Notes under the pieces: generated by a model | The model's input: only the letters and a program-made list of their open reading frames with translations | The model's database searches: none | Told to the model about the DNA's origin: nothing | From: Deuterostichococcus epilithicus | Lineage: Eukaryota; Chlorophyta; Trebouxiophyceae; Prasiolales; Stichococcaceae | DNA length: 64,000 bases | Assembly: GCA_033439295.1 (NCBI GenBank) | Contig: JAVTLE010000008.1 | Location: forward strand, 2,170,001 to 2,234,000 | Direction of reading: 5' to 3' | Made by a program: the position numbers and the translations under genes | Shown here: positions 35,978 to 49,060 of the stretch, one piece after another | Layout: each line of letters opens with the position of its first letter | Position numbering within the stretch: the first letter of the stretch is position 1

Positions 35978-36461
35978 TGCGATATGAGGCTGAGGCCCCC
36001 CGCCGGGCAGCCTGTCGCTGATGGGAAAACAGGGCGACGGCAGGCGCTTGGCACGGAAGTGCGAGGGTGCTGCAGCGGCTGCTATTTTGTAGCTAGATGA
36101 TAGAGCGTGCCGGGACATCCGTGGTGGTTTCACAAAATGGTCTTGCATCGATTGAGGAGGTGTCAAAGTAAGCGCGGCTACCTACCCTCAGCTCGGAATG
36201 CATTACATAAAAAATGTAGTACAGTGCGGTTGATCGAAGCAGATGCTGCCGCACTTGAGTCGTCAGGGCCAGCATTCAACTGTCCGATACCATCCTCTGT
36301 CACCACGCAGCATCTGCCCAGATGGCGACTGTTCACTTCGAAATCTCGCAAAAGCGCAGTGTCAATTGACGTGAGGCAATTTACAGGCCGCAGCTTGAGC
36401 CGAGAGGACGGCTTGCTTGGGATGGTTCGAGCGGTATAAACACCGCTGTGGCGCAGCCAGA
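35978..36461. other. Intergenic between convergent genes
   Basis: About 480 bp between the ends of IspF (+) and the minus-strand ALDH. It should carry both 3' UTRs. No other feature was recognised. Confidence 0.5.
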
Positions 36462-39400
36462 TCACATCCATGCCGTCTGCTTCAGCGACTGGTACACCGC
36501 CTGGGCATTGCACAGTCGAAAGAGAGTCAGACAGCACAAGGAATGGCGGAGGGAGGAGGGCGCTGGAATTGCAAGCTGCAGAACAGCAGCGCGCAAATCG
36601 AGAGTGCCGTTTGTGCAGGGGACTCATTGCGGAACAACAGGAAACAGAGACAAGCATACAGAAAGCAGGAGAGCACACCTTGACCTGGGTATAATTCTCC
36701 AAAGCGTACCTGTTAGGTAAAAAGGGGAGGGGTCAAAAGGTGTCATGGAACCCTGCTCATGCTTGGAAAGCAGGCTGCGCCATGGGCCTCTGCTAGAAGT
36801 TAAGGAGCTGGCAGCGTCATGTGGGGGAGGGGGGTAAAGAGAGCGTACTCGCCCTTGTCGCGGCCGACGCCTGACAGCTTGTAGCCGCCGAACGGCATTG
36901 CGGCCTGGCGGAGCACAGAAGAGAAGGATGCTCAGCAGCTGTTTCACTTGTAACAGGTTGCGGCAGGACTTGTGGCAGCAGGGAGACAGGAGGCAGCATC
37001 CCAAGCTGCACGTTGAAAGTTGGGCTGCAGCCGACAGAGGCTGTTCCACAAAGGCTCGTCAACGCGCTTGCAGGTGACGACTGCATCGTATCGCATCGAC
37101 AAATAGCAGGAAAGATGCAGGAGAGTGAAGGGGAGGGAGCCGCACGTCGTACACGTTGTACAGGTTCACCTGCATCAACAAATAAGCTGAAGTCAACCTC
37201 TGCTGTCAGATGCACTGCTGCACGACAGGCGGTACGGGGCGAGCAGGTTAGGCACAAGCACGTGCAGAGGCGAGAGTCGCTCACCCAGACGGTGCCGGAC
37301 TTGAGGCCGCGGGAGAGCGTGTTGACCACGTCGACGTCCTTGGCCCAGACGCCTGAATCACAAGGAACGTGTGGTGAGCAGTGAGGCCAGTGCGCAGTGA
37401 CCGGGGTGCCGTGACGCTTGTAAGCAGGCTCGTCAGGGGTGCTGGGTTGTCCACATGTTCCAGGGCCCATCTGGTGGGCTGCAAGACGCCGCACCTGAGG
37501 CAAGGCCGTACCTGCAACAGCATCCGCAAGACGATCGATAAAGCCACGGTCATGTCATAGCTAATGACAAAAAAGTAAACATTTCCAAGTCATCAATGTG
37601 AAACAAAAGGGACAATTGGAGTTTCACAGGGGAACACTCACTCATTAGCATTTGCGCGCTCCAGCACCTGACCGAGGATGCCCAAAACACAAGGTGACAC
37701 CGTGTTTTGGGCGGAAGCATGGGTGGCATGCAGTGCACATGCAGAGCCATGAAGAGCAGCACGCCGCATGCCGCAGCGCCACCTACTGATTCAGGCAAGA
37801 GAGGCGAATGCGCTGCACCTCGTCAAGGGTCTTGTACTTGAGAATTATCTGCACGTCGTGAGGCAACACAACGTTACCCAGTTGAAGTGAGATGAGCAGG
37901 TGATGTGTGGCATTGACAGCCGCCAGAGAAGAATCAGCTGTAAATGAAGAACAGAAAGCTGCTGCCAACGCAACCCTGATGCACCCCTAGTGGTGCACAC
38001 GGCTTGCCATACCTGCACAGGACCGAAAATCTCCTCCTGCGGCACAACCGTAGACATCGACATTAGAGGGCTCCAGGGTCACATAATATAGTCTGCAGCA
38101 GGCACACGCGCTCAGCTGCAGGAAGCTCGCCCAGGCGGCACCTGCGCAATCTTCATGTCGTCCTTGACGTCTGTGAAGACGGTGGGCTCGATGAAGAAGC
38201 CCTTGTCGCCCACGCGGCTGCCGCCTATGCAGTCAGTATTCTCCAGTTCCAGAATTTCTTCCAGGTTTTGCAGGGAAGCGTGTCCAAGCTTTCCCAGGTG
38301 CAAGGGCCCAGACACACTGAGAGGCTCCGCCAGGACGTGACTATGAAACCGCAACGCGCAGACAGGCCCAGGCTGGCACCGCCTCCACAGCTGCTGGCNG
38401 GGAGAGGGAGGGGGGGACACTTGAAGCATGCANNACNCAGGTGCACGGTGTGCGGCGCGAGTTTTGAGGATGAGCAGCATGAGTGTCCAGTGGCTGCACC
38501 GTGCTTGAGGGTGGCACCCTGCTCCTTGCCCGCCTGGATGTATGACATAATCTTCTGGAACTGGTCCGAGTCGATCTGCGCAGCAGAAGCCGAATGCGTC
38601 AGTGATTCCTGTGGGATTCGATTTGGAGGGTGAAGGAGAACCAGGATGTGGGTAGTCTGCATGGCCACGGTGATCCGCAGGGCCTCCACTGCTGGCCCGA
38701 GTCGGTCTGCACGACAATGCAGCCCAGGCAATGAAATTCGATCTTGCTGGGGATGAGGACACCTTGCACCTGCAGGGCCTCTGCGTGAGATGTGGGAATG
38801 CAATAATCTGGCACAGCAGACGACCAGCAGAAGGAGCAACCTGGAGGCCTGCCATGACTGGGGGCCCTGACAGAAGCCCGCGCGGAGAAGGTACTGCTGT
38901 TGTTGCCACAGCAACCAGCAGCGCACGGCCAAATTTCGCATCGTCGGTTTTGCGAAAAGTGGATCTGGGAAACGGAACAGCTGTGGCAGCAGAAATGCTG
39001 GCGGAAGCTAGGGCCTCTTGTCGAAGAGAAGCGGACGCCGAAAGTGCCGGAGCACCCCAACCGGCATCGCATGGAAAATGGCATAGCTGTGGTGTAGCAC
39101 CTGGCGGAATCTGCAAGTGCTCCAAAAGAGAAAAACTATTGCTGGCCGACAGAGCGTTCACGGCACACCTGGGGCCCCTGGTCGAAGCTCTCGGAGGAGA
39201 AGGGGTCGCCGATGGTGCGCTTGCGTGCCAGCTCCACCGTTTTGGCGACGAACTGGTCGTATATGTCTGCAGGGACCGTCGGATAGCGCAGCATTCAACA
39301 GAGGAAGGCACTCGACGTGACTGGTCACCAGTACATCCGTGATGGCACGGCGCAACCTGCTGCGGGTGTGCAGCCCCTCATGCCGATCCGAGGCCGGCGA

Positions 39401-42270
39401 GCGTTCTTGGAAGCAGCTGCTGTCGGCTGCTCTGGATGCGCGGCACATCAGGGACACGAGCAGCGAGCCGAGCGCGAGAGCGCACCCTCGTGCACGAAGG
39501 TGCGGCTGCCGGCTGCGCAGCACTGGCCCATGTTGAACTGGAGGGCGATGAACGCCTCCTCGGCCGCCTGCACAGAGATCCAAAAAATGAGGCTGCAGTC
39601 AGAGGCACCTGCCAGAAACTCTGATGTGCAGTGAAGCGTCTGGCAACAAGCCAGCCGCAATTGCACCGGTCCAAGACGACCCCTCTGCTGCCTGACGCAG
39701 CGTCGGCGGGGTGCAGGCGCCCGCCACGCTCACGCAGCAAGCTCTGCCGTGCCCCACGAAGCCGACGGCACAAGCAGCCACTCCCTCGGCACTTGAGAGC
39801 GGACGTGCCAGGTGCTGCTAAATCCAATTTTCCCTTGATAGTCTCCTGAAATCAGCACGCACCTTGTCAACGTCAACGTCCTTCCACACGATGGCCGCCG
39901 ACTTGCCGCCCAGCTCCAGGGTGACGGGCTTGATGTTCTTCGCGGCCGCAGCGGCAATGATGCGCCCCACCTCCGTGCTGCCGGTGAAGGCGATCTGCGC
40001 AGAAGCGCAGCGGCACGCATGAGTGCCGGCCAGCTCTCAGTGCTGCACACCGAATTTGGTCTTTGCAGTGAAATTAAAACAAGTGTACACCGCCTGCCGC
40101 AAGGTGGCGTGCGCTGTGCATGTGTCTTTGCACAGGCGAGCAGCATGCTCGGGCAGTCCGTTGTTGCAGCACCTTGTCAACGTCCATGTTGGCGGTGAGC
40201 GCAGCGCCGGCGGTCGGGCCATACCTGAAAAACCCAATAACGAGTGGAAATTCGGAACACCCGAAACAGTACACCAGTATTGAAACGAGAGCATACACCA
40301 TTGTGGGGCAACGGCGCATGGCACAGCAGGGCTTGTCCTGCATGCGCCCCAAGAAAGTGCCAAAGGCAAGCCCTTGCGGCGCCTGGTGCCAGCCGTTGGT
40401 GTTTGAAAGCTCTCACCCCTGGATGATGTTGAGGACGCCGGGCGGCACGCCGGCTTCGAGCGCAAGCTCGCCGTAGCGCGCCGCCGTCAGCGGCGTCTGC
40501 TCCGCCACCTGATTCGTGGCAGCGCGAACCAGGGTGTCAACGGGCACTGCACTGCGCAGCTGAGGGCGAGGTCACCGCAGGGCAATGTTCACAGGAACAG
40601 CCGAATGCACTTCACCGGCCGTCGCCCAGGGGCGTGCAGGAGCTGCACGGAAGCAGCGCCAGGATGGCGGAAGCTGGGCGCACCTTGACGACCATGGTGT
40701 TGCCGGCGGCCAGCGCGGGGGCGACCTTCCATGTGAGCATGAGCGCCGGGAAGCTGCGATGGCGACAAGAGGATCAGCTCAAGCATGTACGTTGATCGGT
40801 GAGGTTTGTCGTCGTTCCACAGCAGAGAGGAGACAGCACAAGCAACCACTTGGAAACTCACTTCCAGGGGATGATAGCGCCCACGACGCCGATGGGCTCA
40901 TGCAGGGTGTAGCCCCAGTAGGGGCCGTCCAGCGGAATGGTCTTGCCGCAGATCTTGTCGGCCCACCCAGCGAAGTAGCTGCGGCACAGCAGTGTACGGG
41001 TCAGCCTGCTTTGACGCCGCGCAAAAAGCGCTCGCGATGGCACAGCAGTCAGGCCACAGCTGACTGCGGACCGCACGGTGCGCTCGCCATGGGGACAGGC
41101 AGGGTGGCTTGACCAAAACGAGGTCCAGTGGCACTCTGCGGGGCTTTGCGCAGCTGCATGTGCACACGAGAAAGACCAGCCAGAGAAATCGAGAGATATA
41201 TGGTGCCACGCTCACCGGAAGTGCGCGACGGAAAGCGGGATGTCAGCGGCGCGGGCAACTGCGAATGGCTTGCCGTTGTCCTGTGGCAGGAGCACGAATG
41301 ACAATCATACATGAAGCCGGCAGGTGTGATCCCAGCAGTGAGACGAGCGCATATGCGTCGACACCAATGCGAGTCCATCCATCCATTGAGTGACTGCATC
41401 ATATGTCGTTGAAGGCATGATATGATGCTCAACCATATCCCACCAGCGTCTCCAGGGCGGCCAGCTCCTCCGTGGCGGCCTCCAGCAGGTCGGCAAACTT
41501 GTTGATGACGCGAGCGCGCTGTGCCCCCGTCATCCTCGGCCAGGGGCCCTGGTCGAAGGCCTTGCGCGCCGCCGCCACCGCAGCATCGATGTCTGCCTTG
41601 TCACCCTCGGCAATCTCCGTAATGACCGACTCGTCCTGTGCAAGGCGGGAACGGGGAGATCACACATTGGGGATGTGAAGGGAAAAGAGATGAACAGATG
41701 ACCAGATGAAAGGTGCATGAGCAACGTGAAACGAAGTCGGCAGCTGATGATGTGGGGTGCTGCACCTGCATCGCAGCATCACCCTCGTGGGGCCTTCTGT
41801 TCTGCAGCACGACATGCATTGACTGGCGCACGTGCACGTGCATGAGATCCAGAAGCGCGCACCACCGGATTGATGGTCTTGAAGGTCTTGCCCGACTTTG
41901 CGGGCACGAACTTGCCATCGATGAGCAGCTGCGTGCACAGAAAGTTATGTCAGTCGGCGACATGGGTCGGCACCAGCAGCGCCATCTTTCGGCACTCAAA
42001 TCTGATGCATACTCATCGACACAGTGTCGAGAAGCAAGCAGCACAATGGGCTCGATCAAAATCTGCAGCATTGCGCACCCCAGTCTTCACGTTCTTGAGG
42101 AGCTCATCCTTGCTGAATGTGTTGGTTCTGTGAGTGATGGAACATTATGCAATGAGATGATCACCAACAACAGCATGCAACCAGCGGTGCAACCGTTGAT
42201 GTGTGATACGGATGCAACTTGACGAGCTGACGCCAGCAATCAGGACGACGCACCCGTTGGTCTTCGACAT
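36462..42270 (-). CDS. NAD(P)+-dependent aldehyde dehydrogenase (ALDH2/ALDH1-like)
   Basis: Oxidises aldehydes to acids; compartment unclear. At least 17 short exons on the minus strand. Start at 42270: MSKTNG joins [16 protein letters not shown]. In order: [40 protein letters not shown] and [150 protein letters not shown] with the catalytic Glu; [18 protein letters not shown] with the nucleophile Cys; [160 protein letters not shown]-stop (36462). Length and motifs fit a complete roughly 500-residue ALDH. N bases near 38399-38437 fall in an intron. Confidence 0.94.
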
Positions 42271-42701
42271 GGTGCCCAAGCGTCCGTTAGTACTCAGAAG
42301 GGTTGACCGTGGCAATACTGCGTGGAGTTGCTGCGACTGGGACGATTGCACCTGAGGCGAAGTGAAACAATCGTCCCACGTCAGCTTTACGAATTACGAA
42401 ACTCAGGTTAGCACGAGTCCCCGAACACCGTCACTTCACTTGCAATTTTCCCAAGACTGTTGTCACGACCAATTCTCCGCTTGCTTCAGTGTTCGAAAGC
42501 CTCCAATCATCTCTGCGGAAAGACGCCACCTGTCTGAAGGTGCTTCTGTCGCCGCCAATGCATTTTGCGGCGGCAACGATAACTGCATGCATTGTCGGCA
42601 GAACTCAGACACTATTGCTGTACGTCTCGCCGCCCTACCAATAATCTGCTAGTGCTGCAGGAGGCCCTACACCATCTGACTGGCAGCAACAAGGCTTCAC
42701 G
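42271..42701. promoter_or_regulatory. Shared divergent promoter region of the two ALDH genes, with an 11-bp inverted repeat
   Basis: 431 bp separate the two start codons (42270 on -, 42702 on +), so this must hold both promoters and 5' UTRs. TGGGACGATTG (42338-42348) and its perfect inverse CAATCGTCCCA (42368-42378) form an inverted repeat with a 19-bp spacer. It could be a factor-binding palindrome or a hairpin; function is inferred only. Confidence 0.45.
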
Positions 42702-45700
42702 ATGTCGAAAGTCGACGTCAAGCAACTTTTGGAAAAGGTGCCAAAGAAGGTATGACGTGCTGTTGGCATGCTCGAAACACATCAAGAGCTGCTGCCCTGT
42801 CGTTGGCCTGCATAACATCTACTCCTGCTTGTTGATTCGGTTCTCTTATCAGCTGCCGAGGCAAGAACTTGATGCCTTGTTGCTGCAGCTGCTAATCGAT
42901 GGAGACTGGGTTGACGGCGACTCGAAGAAGACGCTGCAGACGTTCAACCCCTACAACGAGAGCCTGTTGGCAGAGGTATGGCGACTTTCCACCTGGGCAC
43001 CAGAAAAATAGGCTGCGCGCGCCACCATAGACCAGCCGCAGAGAGGTTGCCCACCGCACACACGCTTGTGCGCCGGCCATGATTTTGGGATTCAGCACGA
43101 CCAGCAATAGAAACTCGGGTTCTGCGTGTTGATGTTTACAGGTGGCTGAAGCCGACGTCTCGGACGTCGACAAGGCCGTCAAGGCCGCACGCAAGGCCTT
43201 CGACGAGGGCCCCTGGCCACGCATGTGAGACTCCTGCATCACTGCAAATTGCCGTGCTGCGAATGTCCTGATGGTGCCAAGAAATTGTTGTAGATACATA
43301 CTGAAAAGGTCTTCTGAGCATTGATGATGTGTACAGGACTGGCAAGGTGCGGCAGTGCCTCTGGAGTTGATGCGCCACCAAGAGTTGTTCTGAAAGTGAC
43401 GCCTGAGCGCGTTGTTGCTGTGCTGGAATGTCCTGTCAAAGAAAGACAGTAGTAGTATATATACACTGGTATTTCGCCACGACTTCACGAATCACTGCCC
43501 CATTTGCTGCAGGAGCGGGCGCGCATCATGGGCAAATTCACGGTGCGCGCTAAACTAAAAAAATCTGCTGCACACAATGCAAAATCAATTTGACGATGAA
43601 GGCCGCTGACATCTGTTGGGGGCGTCCTTGCATCACCTGTCCAACAGTGCCCCTCGCACCTGTTTCCAGTAAGAGCCAGTGTGCATCAGGGTGCTGGGCA
43701 CTAGGCCACTGTGCAAGAGTGAGCTGTGACATTGGTGAGTCGCAGAAACTTTGGGAGGACAACCTCGAGGAGCTCGCCTACCTGGAGGCCATGGTACGCA
43801 AGAAAATTGACCCTCAAGACCAGATGCTACCCTTGTGCATATTCGTCTCAAATCTCACACTAGTCACCTTGCCGCATGACTTGGCTAGCGTCTTGCGCGG
43901 CTCTACGTGGCGCTACATTTCCATGTAGATCCGTTCGCAGCCACCTGCTCGTCTCCTCTCTGCTGCGAGTGGCTCCGAAAATCCGGCTGCAAACCCAGAT
44001 GTCGACACCTCATCGTGTGCAACAACGCTGCAGCGAAGCAAAACATGCGAGCGTCTGCTTGGCTGTCTGCTGGGCGCAGGACTCGGGCAAGCCCATCAAG
44101 CAGGCGCGCGAGGTGGACGTCCCATGGTCCATCGACCACATGTGGTACTTCACGGTGCGCTCCCCGCTGCGCGCCACACTCCTCACGAGCAGCCGCGCAT
44201 ATTCCTGCACCTGCGCGGCACCTGCAGGAGAACCTTTGATTCCTCAGTACCCGGAGCATTGCGAATCGCTGGTCGTGCTTTGCGGCACAGGGCTGTGCGT
44301 CAGCCTGGAAGGACAACGACGGATGGTGTCTTGCTGGATTCTGCCAGCACGTCCTGCCATGTATGCTTCATCATTCCTGCAGGGCTTTGCGGACAAGGCG
44401 CTCACTGGCAGGACGATCCCATGCGGCCTCGACAAGCTGTTCGGGTGCGACTCTCTAGAAAGGAGGCGATACCTAATGAATGCTGCAGCTGCCAATCTGG
44501 TTCAGAAGGAGCAGAGTGACTTTCAGAGGGGCCCACCCAGGAAATGCTTTCCGCCATCTGCGCTGCACTGACCGCAGGTACACTCTGCACGAGCCCATTG
44601 GCGTGGCCGGCCAGATTAGTGCGTTGCTTACATCAGCATCATCACTCTCTTATTTCTGCAAGCCTGCCTGAAGCGTGCTGATGGCACGACTCACACGGCG
44701 AACAGACATATGTGCGGCTGACACAGTGATCTTCTGTGCAGTCCCGTGGAATTTCCCCCAGCTGATGGCAAGGTACTGCCTGCCCACAGTTGCCTTGCTC
44801 ACCTGTCTGTGTCCCCCGCCAGGTCACGCATTAAGCCTGCTGCGCTGATGTACATACCCTGCTGGCTGGTAAATATATTTGTGTGCGACGTACATAGAAT
44901 GTTGACAGTCCTGACGTATAGGCTTTTCGTTATGCAGCTGGAAGTGGGGTCCGGCGCTGGCGTGCGGCAATACGGTCGTCATGAAGGCGAGCTGACCATC
45001 TCTGCCAGCTGACAGTTGCATGCAGGCCTCTCATTCCGGTGTCTTGATCTCAGCTGCATTTTGGCTGCATCAGCAGCCTGGCTATCTCAGTAGGCAGCCT
45101 TGACGTGAGACATGAATACCTGTATGTCACTGCGGCGTCGTTAAAACATTGTGTCTTTGTGCCCTAACGTGCCCGTTCAGCCCTGCTGTCACCAAAGGTC
45201 AAGTCTGAGACTCCGCTACCAGCACTGTGGTGCCTCGGCCAAAGGAGGCTGACAGGCACACCCTGTGTCCATATAACCCTGACCACAGTGTCTCATCCTC
45301 TCTCTGTCTCGCAGGTGGCGTCTGAGACGCCGCTATCGGCGCTGTATCTGGGCCGGCTGGCAATCGAGGCGGGCATCCCACCCGGAGTGCTCAACATCAT
45401 CGTCGGCAAGGGCAGCGTCGTAGGCATGGCCCTCGCCAAGCACCCCGACGTCGACAAGGTAGGTGCTGGCTTTCTGCACCGAGTTTAGGTCTGTGAAGGT
45501 GATATCAACTTGTAGGTGCGCGCGGCATGCAGAGCATTTGCCGATGCGTCTGCTTGCGGCGCGTCCAATGCATGCTGTGGGCACGTGGCGATTTATTTTT
45601 ATCAGTGGCAGAGCCATGACAACAACCCTTGGAACCTCGAGATGATATCAGTAGAGGTCAAACTTCGCGATGTTTGTGCGTGCCAGATCGCATTCACTGG

Positions 45701-48700
45701 CAGCACGGAGGTGGGCAAGCTCATCGGCGAGGCGACCGCCAAGAATGTCGTGCCCACCACGCTGGAGCTGGGTGGCAAGAGCCCTGCCATCGTGTGGAAG
45801 GACTACGACCTGGACAAGGTGCCAACTTACTGAATGAGGAAGGAATTTTTGAAATGAGAGATCATGGAAGCATTCAGGGTGAATGAATGCAGGGCCTGCG
45901 TCCAGATGCCAAGTGCTGAGCGAGGAGCTGCCACAGCAGCGTCGAGATGTCAATAGATGTTGGGATGTGCGCTGTACAGTCAGCAGAGTGTTTGGAGGAC
46001 TGGTGGTTGTGGTGCAGGGCTCGCTGGGCTGAGGCAGTGATGCGTGTGCCTGCAGGCAGTGGAGGACGCGGCGATGGCCATCTTCTTCAACACAGGCCAG
46101 GCCTGCACGGCGGTGAGCCAGAACGCCGATTCACCTGCACCATGCCAGGGCACAACTGTGAATTCATCATTGTGCCACTTGCGATGCAATATACAGAAAC
46201 AGCACATGTCGATGCCCCATCTGTAGAGCGCAGTGTCGGCAGATGCGGGCAGGTGCATCAGCACTGAGGGAGGTGCTGCTTCGTGCAGGGCTCCCGCACC
46301 TTTGTGCACGAGGAGGTGTATGACAAGGCGTGTCCCAATCTGCTGTTCCTGAAACGATATTGCGCTCTGAAGCACTAGCCTTGTGTCCGTATTCCTCACA
46401 TCGTTCTGCCGCAACAACGAGCAGCCTGTGCCTGGTCTTCTCCCAGCGTGATCTGATATATAGCCGCTGATGCTGCTTGCACGCAGTTCGTGGAGAAGGC
46501 GGCGGCCAAGGCCAAGAGCCTGAAGGTCGGCGACACGATGGACCCCGACACCCAAGTTGGCGCCCAGGCATGCGCCCCCACCCAGCACTATTCCGCTGCC
46601 TCAAATGGGCAAACAGCAGTCGTGAGCACCGCAGACGCTGCTAGTCAGGCGCTCTGCAGCAGTCTGCAGTAGTCTGTGGTCTGCTGATGCACAGCATGCT
46701 GGCGGCTCATCAGCCAGATATCGACCCAGTTGGTGTGGCGCATCTGAGCCGCAAGATCGACTGGATAGCCAGCATGGGCGGCCCTCAGCTCCCTATGAGG
46801 GGGAGGGGGGGGACATGATGGCGCTCCAGGGTGTTGTTGGTGACATGGCGCTACTTTACCTCGACCAATTCTGATAAGCCTGCACCGGAACAGTCGCCTG
46901 CAACCTCCTCAGCGTGGGGGTGCAGCACCAGAGTGCACGAGTGGCGTGATGGCATGACAATGATCAATGAGCCAGTGTACCTGAGCTGTCCAGAGAGGGT
47001 CGATTCCAGGGTTTATGGGTGTGTGCCTGGCCGCAAGTCAACGAGAGGCAGCTGAAGAAGACGCCTTTCTCTCTTTTAAAGGATGGCGAGGCCCTCCCAA
47101 AACGTTGATGCAGCGGTGGACTTTCTGGCTGCAGATCAACGGGAAGCAGCTGAAGAAGACGCTGAGCTTCATCGAGAAGGGCAAGCAGCAGGGGGCGCGC
47201 CTTGTGGCTGGTGCACTGTTTTCGACAGATGTGCATGGCTGTGCGCCTGATCAACCTGTCATGCAGCTCTTGATCAATCAGTGCAGTGGCCACTTCACCA
47301 TCATGCACAGTGCACGGCTGTTGCTGGTTGTGGACGCTCCTCATCGACCAGCCTTTCCACGAGAATGGCATATAAGGGATGACGAGACTGCGGTTTGCAG
47401 GCGGCAAGCGCATTGGCGACAAGGGGTGAGCAGCTGCCAGGCCGCTTGCCTTGGACATGCTGCTGCTGCTACATCACCTCTTGCTGGGTCTCGCATGCGC
47501 CAGTGCGCAGAAGCGCAGCAATAGATGATCGTGGGAAGACATGGTCGCTTCTGACACATTCCGCAGGTACCGGGTGGAGCCCACGGTGTTTGCTGATGTC
47601 GCCGATGACATGGACATCGCCAAATTCGAAATCTTTGGGCCCGTCATGTCCATCCTGAAGTACAAGACGTTGGACGAGGTGCGGACCAGCTCTTCTCGTG
47701 CTCCGACTCGTCGTCTATTTTTCAGCTGCGTTAGGCTCTGCGTTTTGATGCACAATTTCATTCATCCCCAGGTATGGCTCGTCTCGGCAATGCTGCGAGA
47801 TTTGATGCCGTGCTGTCGCGTACTTGCCTGTACACGATGCTCGATCACCCTTGCAGCCTGAGGTCGTGTGACGCGGTGCAGGTCCTGGAAAGGGCCAACC
47901 ACAGCAACTACGGCCTCGCCTCAGGCAAGCGCGTGCCAACCGCTCGATGTGTCCTCACTGAGCATGGCGCACCATGTCTGCACAACGTGGCGGAATCTCG
48001 CCAAGTGCTCAGAGATTTCGTCTCCTGCCAAGAATAACGCTGGAGCTTGCCCTGCAGGCCTATGGTGCGCACCCACACACAGTAGGGAGGGATGCCGTGC
48101 ACTGGTGCTGCCTACTGTTGCACATCACGCACCCAGTGCAACATGCACAAAGATCAATTTGATGTAGCATGAAGCCCCTTGATTGCGATCATGCTTCCGG
48201 CGCAGGGCCAAAGACATCGATGTGGTCAACACTGTGACGCGCAGCCTCAAGGCCGGTGAGCACGACTCGCGTTCATCGCAACTCTTGTCCCATGTCACCT
48301 CCATCTTGCTGAGCCCTGTAAGTTTCTGACATGCTTGCATCGCAGGCAGCGTGTGGGTCAACTGGTGGGTACATGACCTATCTTGCTGGTGCACACGCAA
48401 CACAGCACATCTCAAGCCTTCGGCGCACCAGCAGGGACTGATTCACATCCATTCTTCCGTGGCGTTTCTGCAGCTACAACCTGCTGGACAGGTTGGAAGA
48501 GTTTGACCTCGACACCTAGTTGCCATGCTTCCGCTGCCAGTCGTCACTGCCGTTAAAATTGCCCTCTCGAGCTGGAGGACTCACAACCAGCATGCATTGC
48601 TCCCTTTCACCAGTCGCTAACAAACATGTGTGATCATCAACAGCCGGATGCCATTCGGAGGTGCCGCCTCCCTCTGCCCTCGTGTTTGTTGCTTGAGCTG

Positions 48701-49060
48701 TGCTAGATGAGCAGTCCTGCGCCTCAAGATGGGCAAAATCGGCTTCGTGGAGATCATTGCTGATTGCTGCGTCCTTGCATCTCTTTAGGCTACAAGCAGT
48801 CCGGCATTGGCCGCGAGCGCGGCGAGTATGTGCTGCATCACTACACGCAGGTCCGCAGTGTGCCGCACAGATGGAATTGTTTTGTGTTTTGTTCTGATGT
48901 GGTCACCTCTGCACAAAGCGATGCATGTCTGATGCAAGATGCACCCTATGTCGCGAAGAAGGCTCCATCGTCAACCCTGCCTGAAACGCTTCTTGCTCGT
49001 TCATGATTCTGGCAGACCAAGGCGGTGATCCAGAAGCTGCATCAGACGCCGTGGCTGTAG
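42702..49060 (+). CDS. NAD(P)+-dependent aldehyde dehydrogenase, divergent paralogue
   Basis: Second ALDH of the same class, transcribed away from its neighbour. Exons: [16 protein letters not shown] (42702); [20 protein letters not shown] and [186 protein letters not shown] with the catalytic Glu; [14 protein letters not shown] with the nucleophile Cys; [183 protein letters not shown]-stop (49058-49060). Looks complete. Intron structure is very fragmented, with exons as small as about 20-30 bp, and two introns contain decayed copies of the next exon's start. Confidence 0.94.
45196..45359 (+). repeat. Decayed copy of an ALDH+ exon start in the preceding intron
   Basis: The intact exon start at 45313-45359 ([13 protein letters not shown]) has a copy at 45196-45240: GTCTGAGACTCCGCTACC against GTCTGAGACGCCGCTATC, offset 117 bp. 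The copy also keeps the downstream TGTGGTGCCTCGGCC / TGTATCTGGGCCGG similarity. Confidence 0.8.
47036..47172 (+). repeat. Decayed copy of a second ALDH+ exon start
   Basis: At 47036-47075 the DNA reads VNERQLKKT, against the intact exon [12 protein letters not shown] at about 47134-47172. GCAGCTGAAGAAGACGC is identical and the offset is 98 bp. After the match the copy loses similarity and its frame soon closes. Confidence 0.85.

Noticed and set aside
38112-39311. 399-codon minus-strand frame as a single intronless gene
   Set aside because: Only its ends match ALDH exons ([10 protein letters not shown] lies in another frame). The rest is intron, with N bases and no ALDH similarity.
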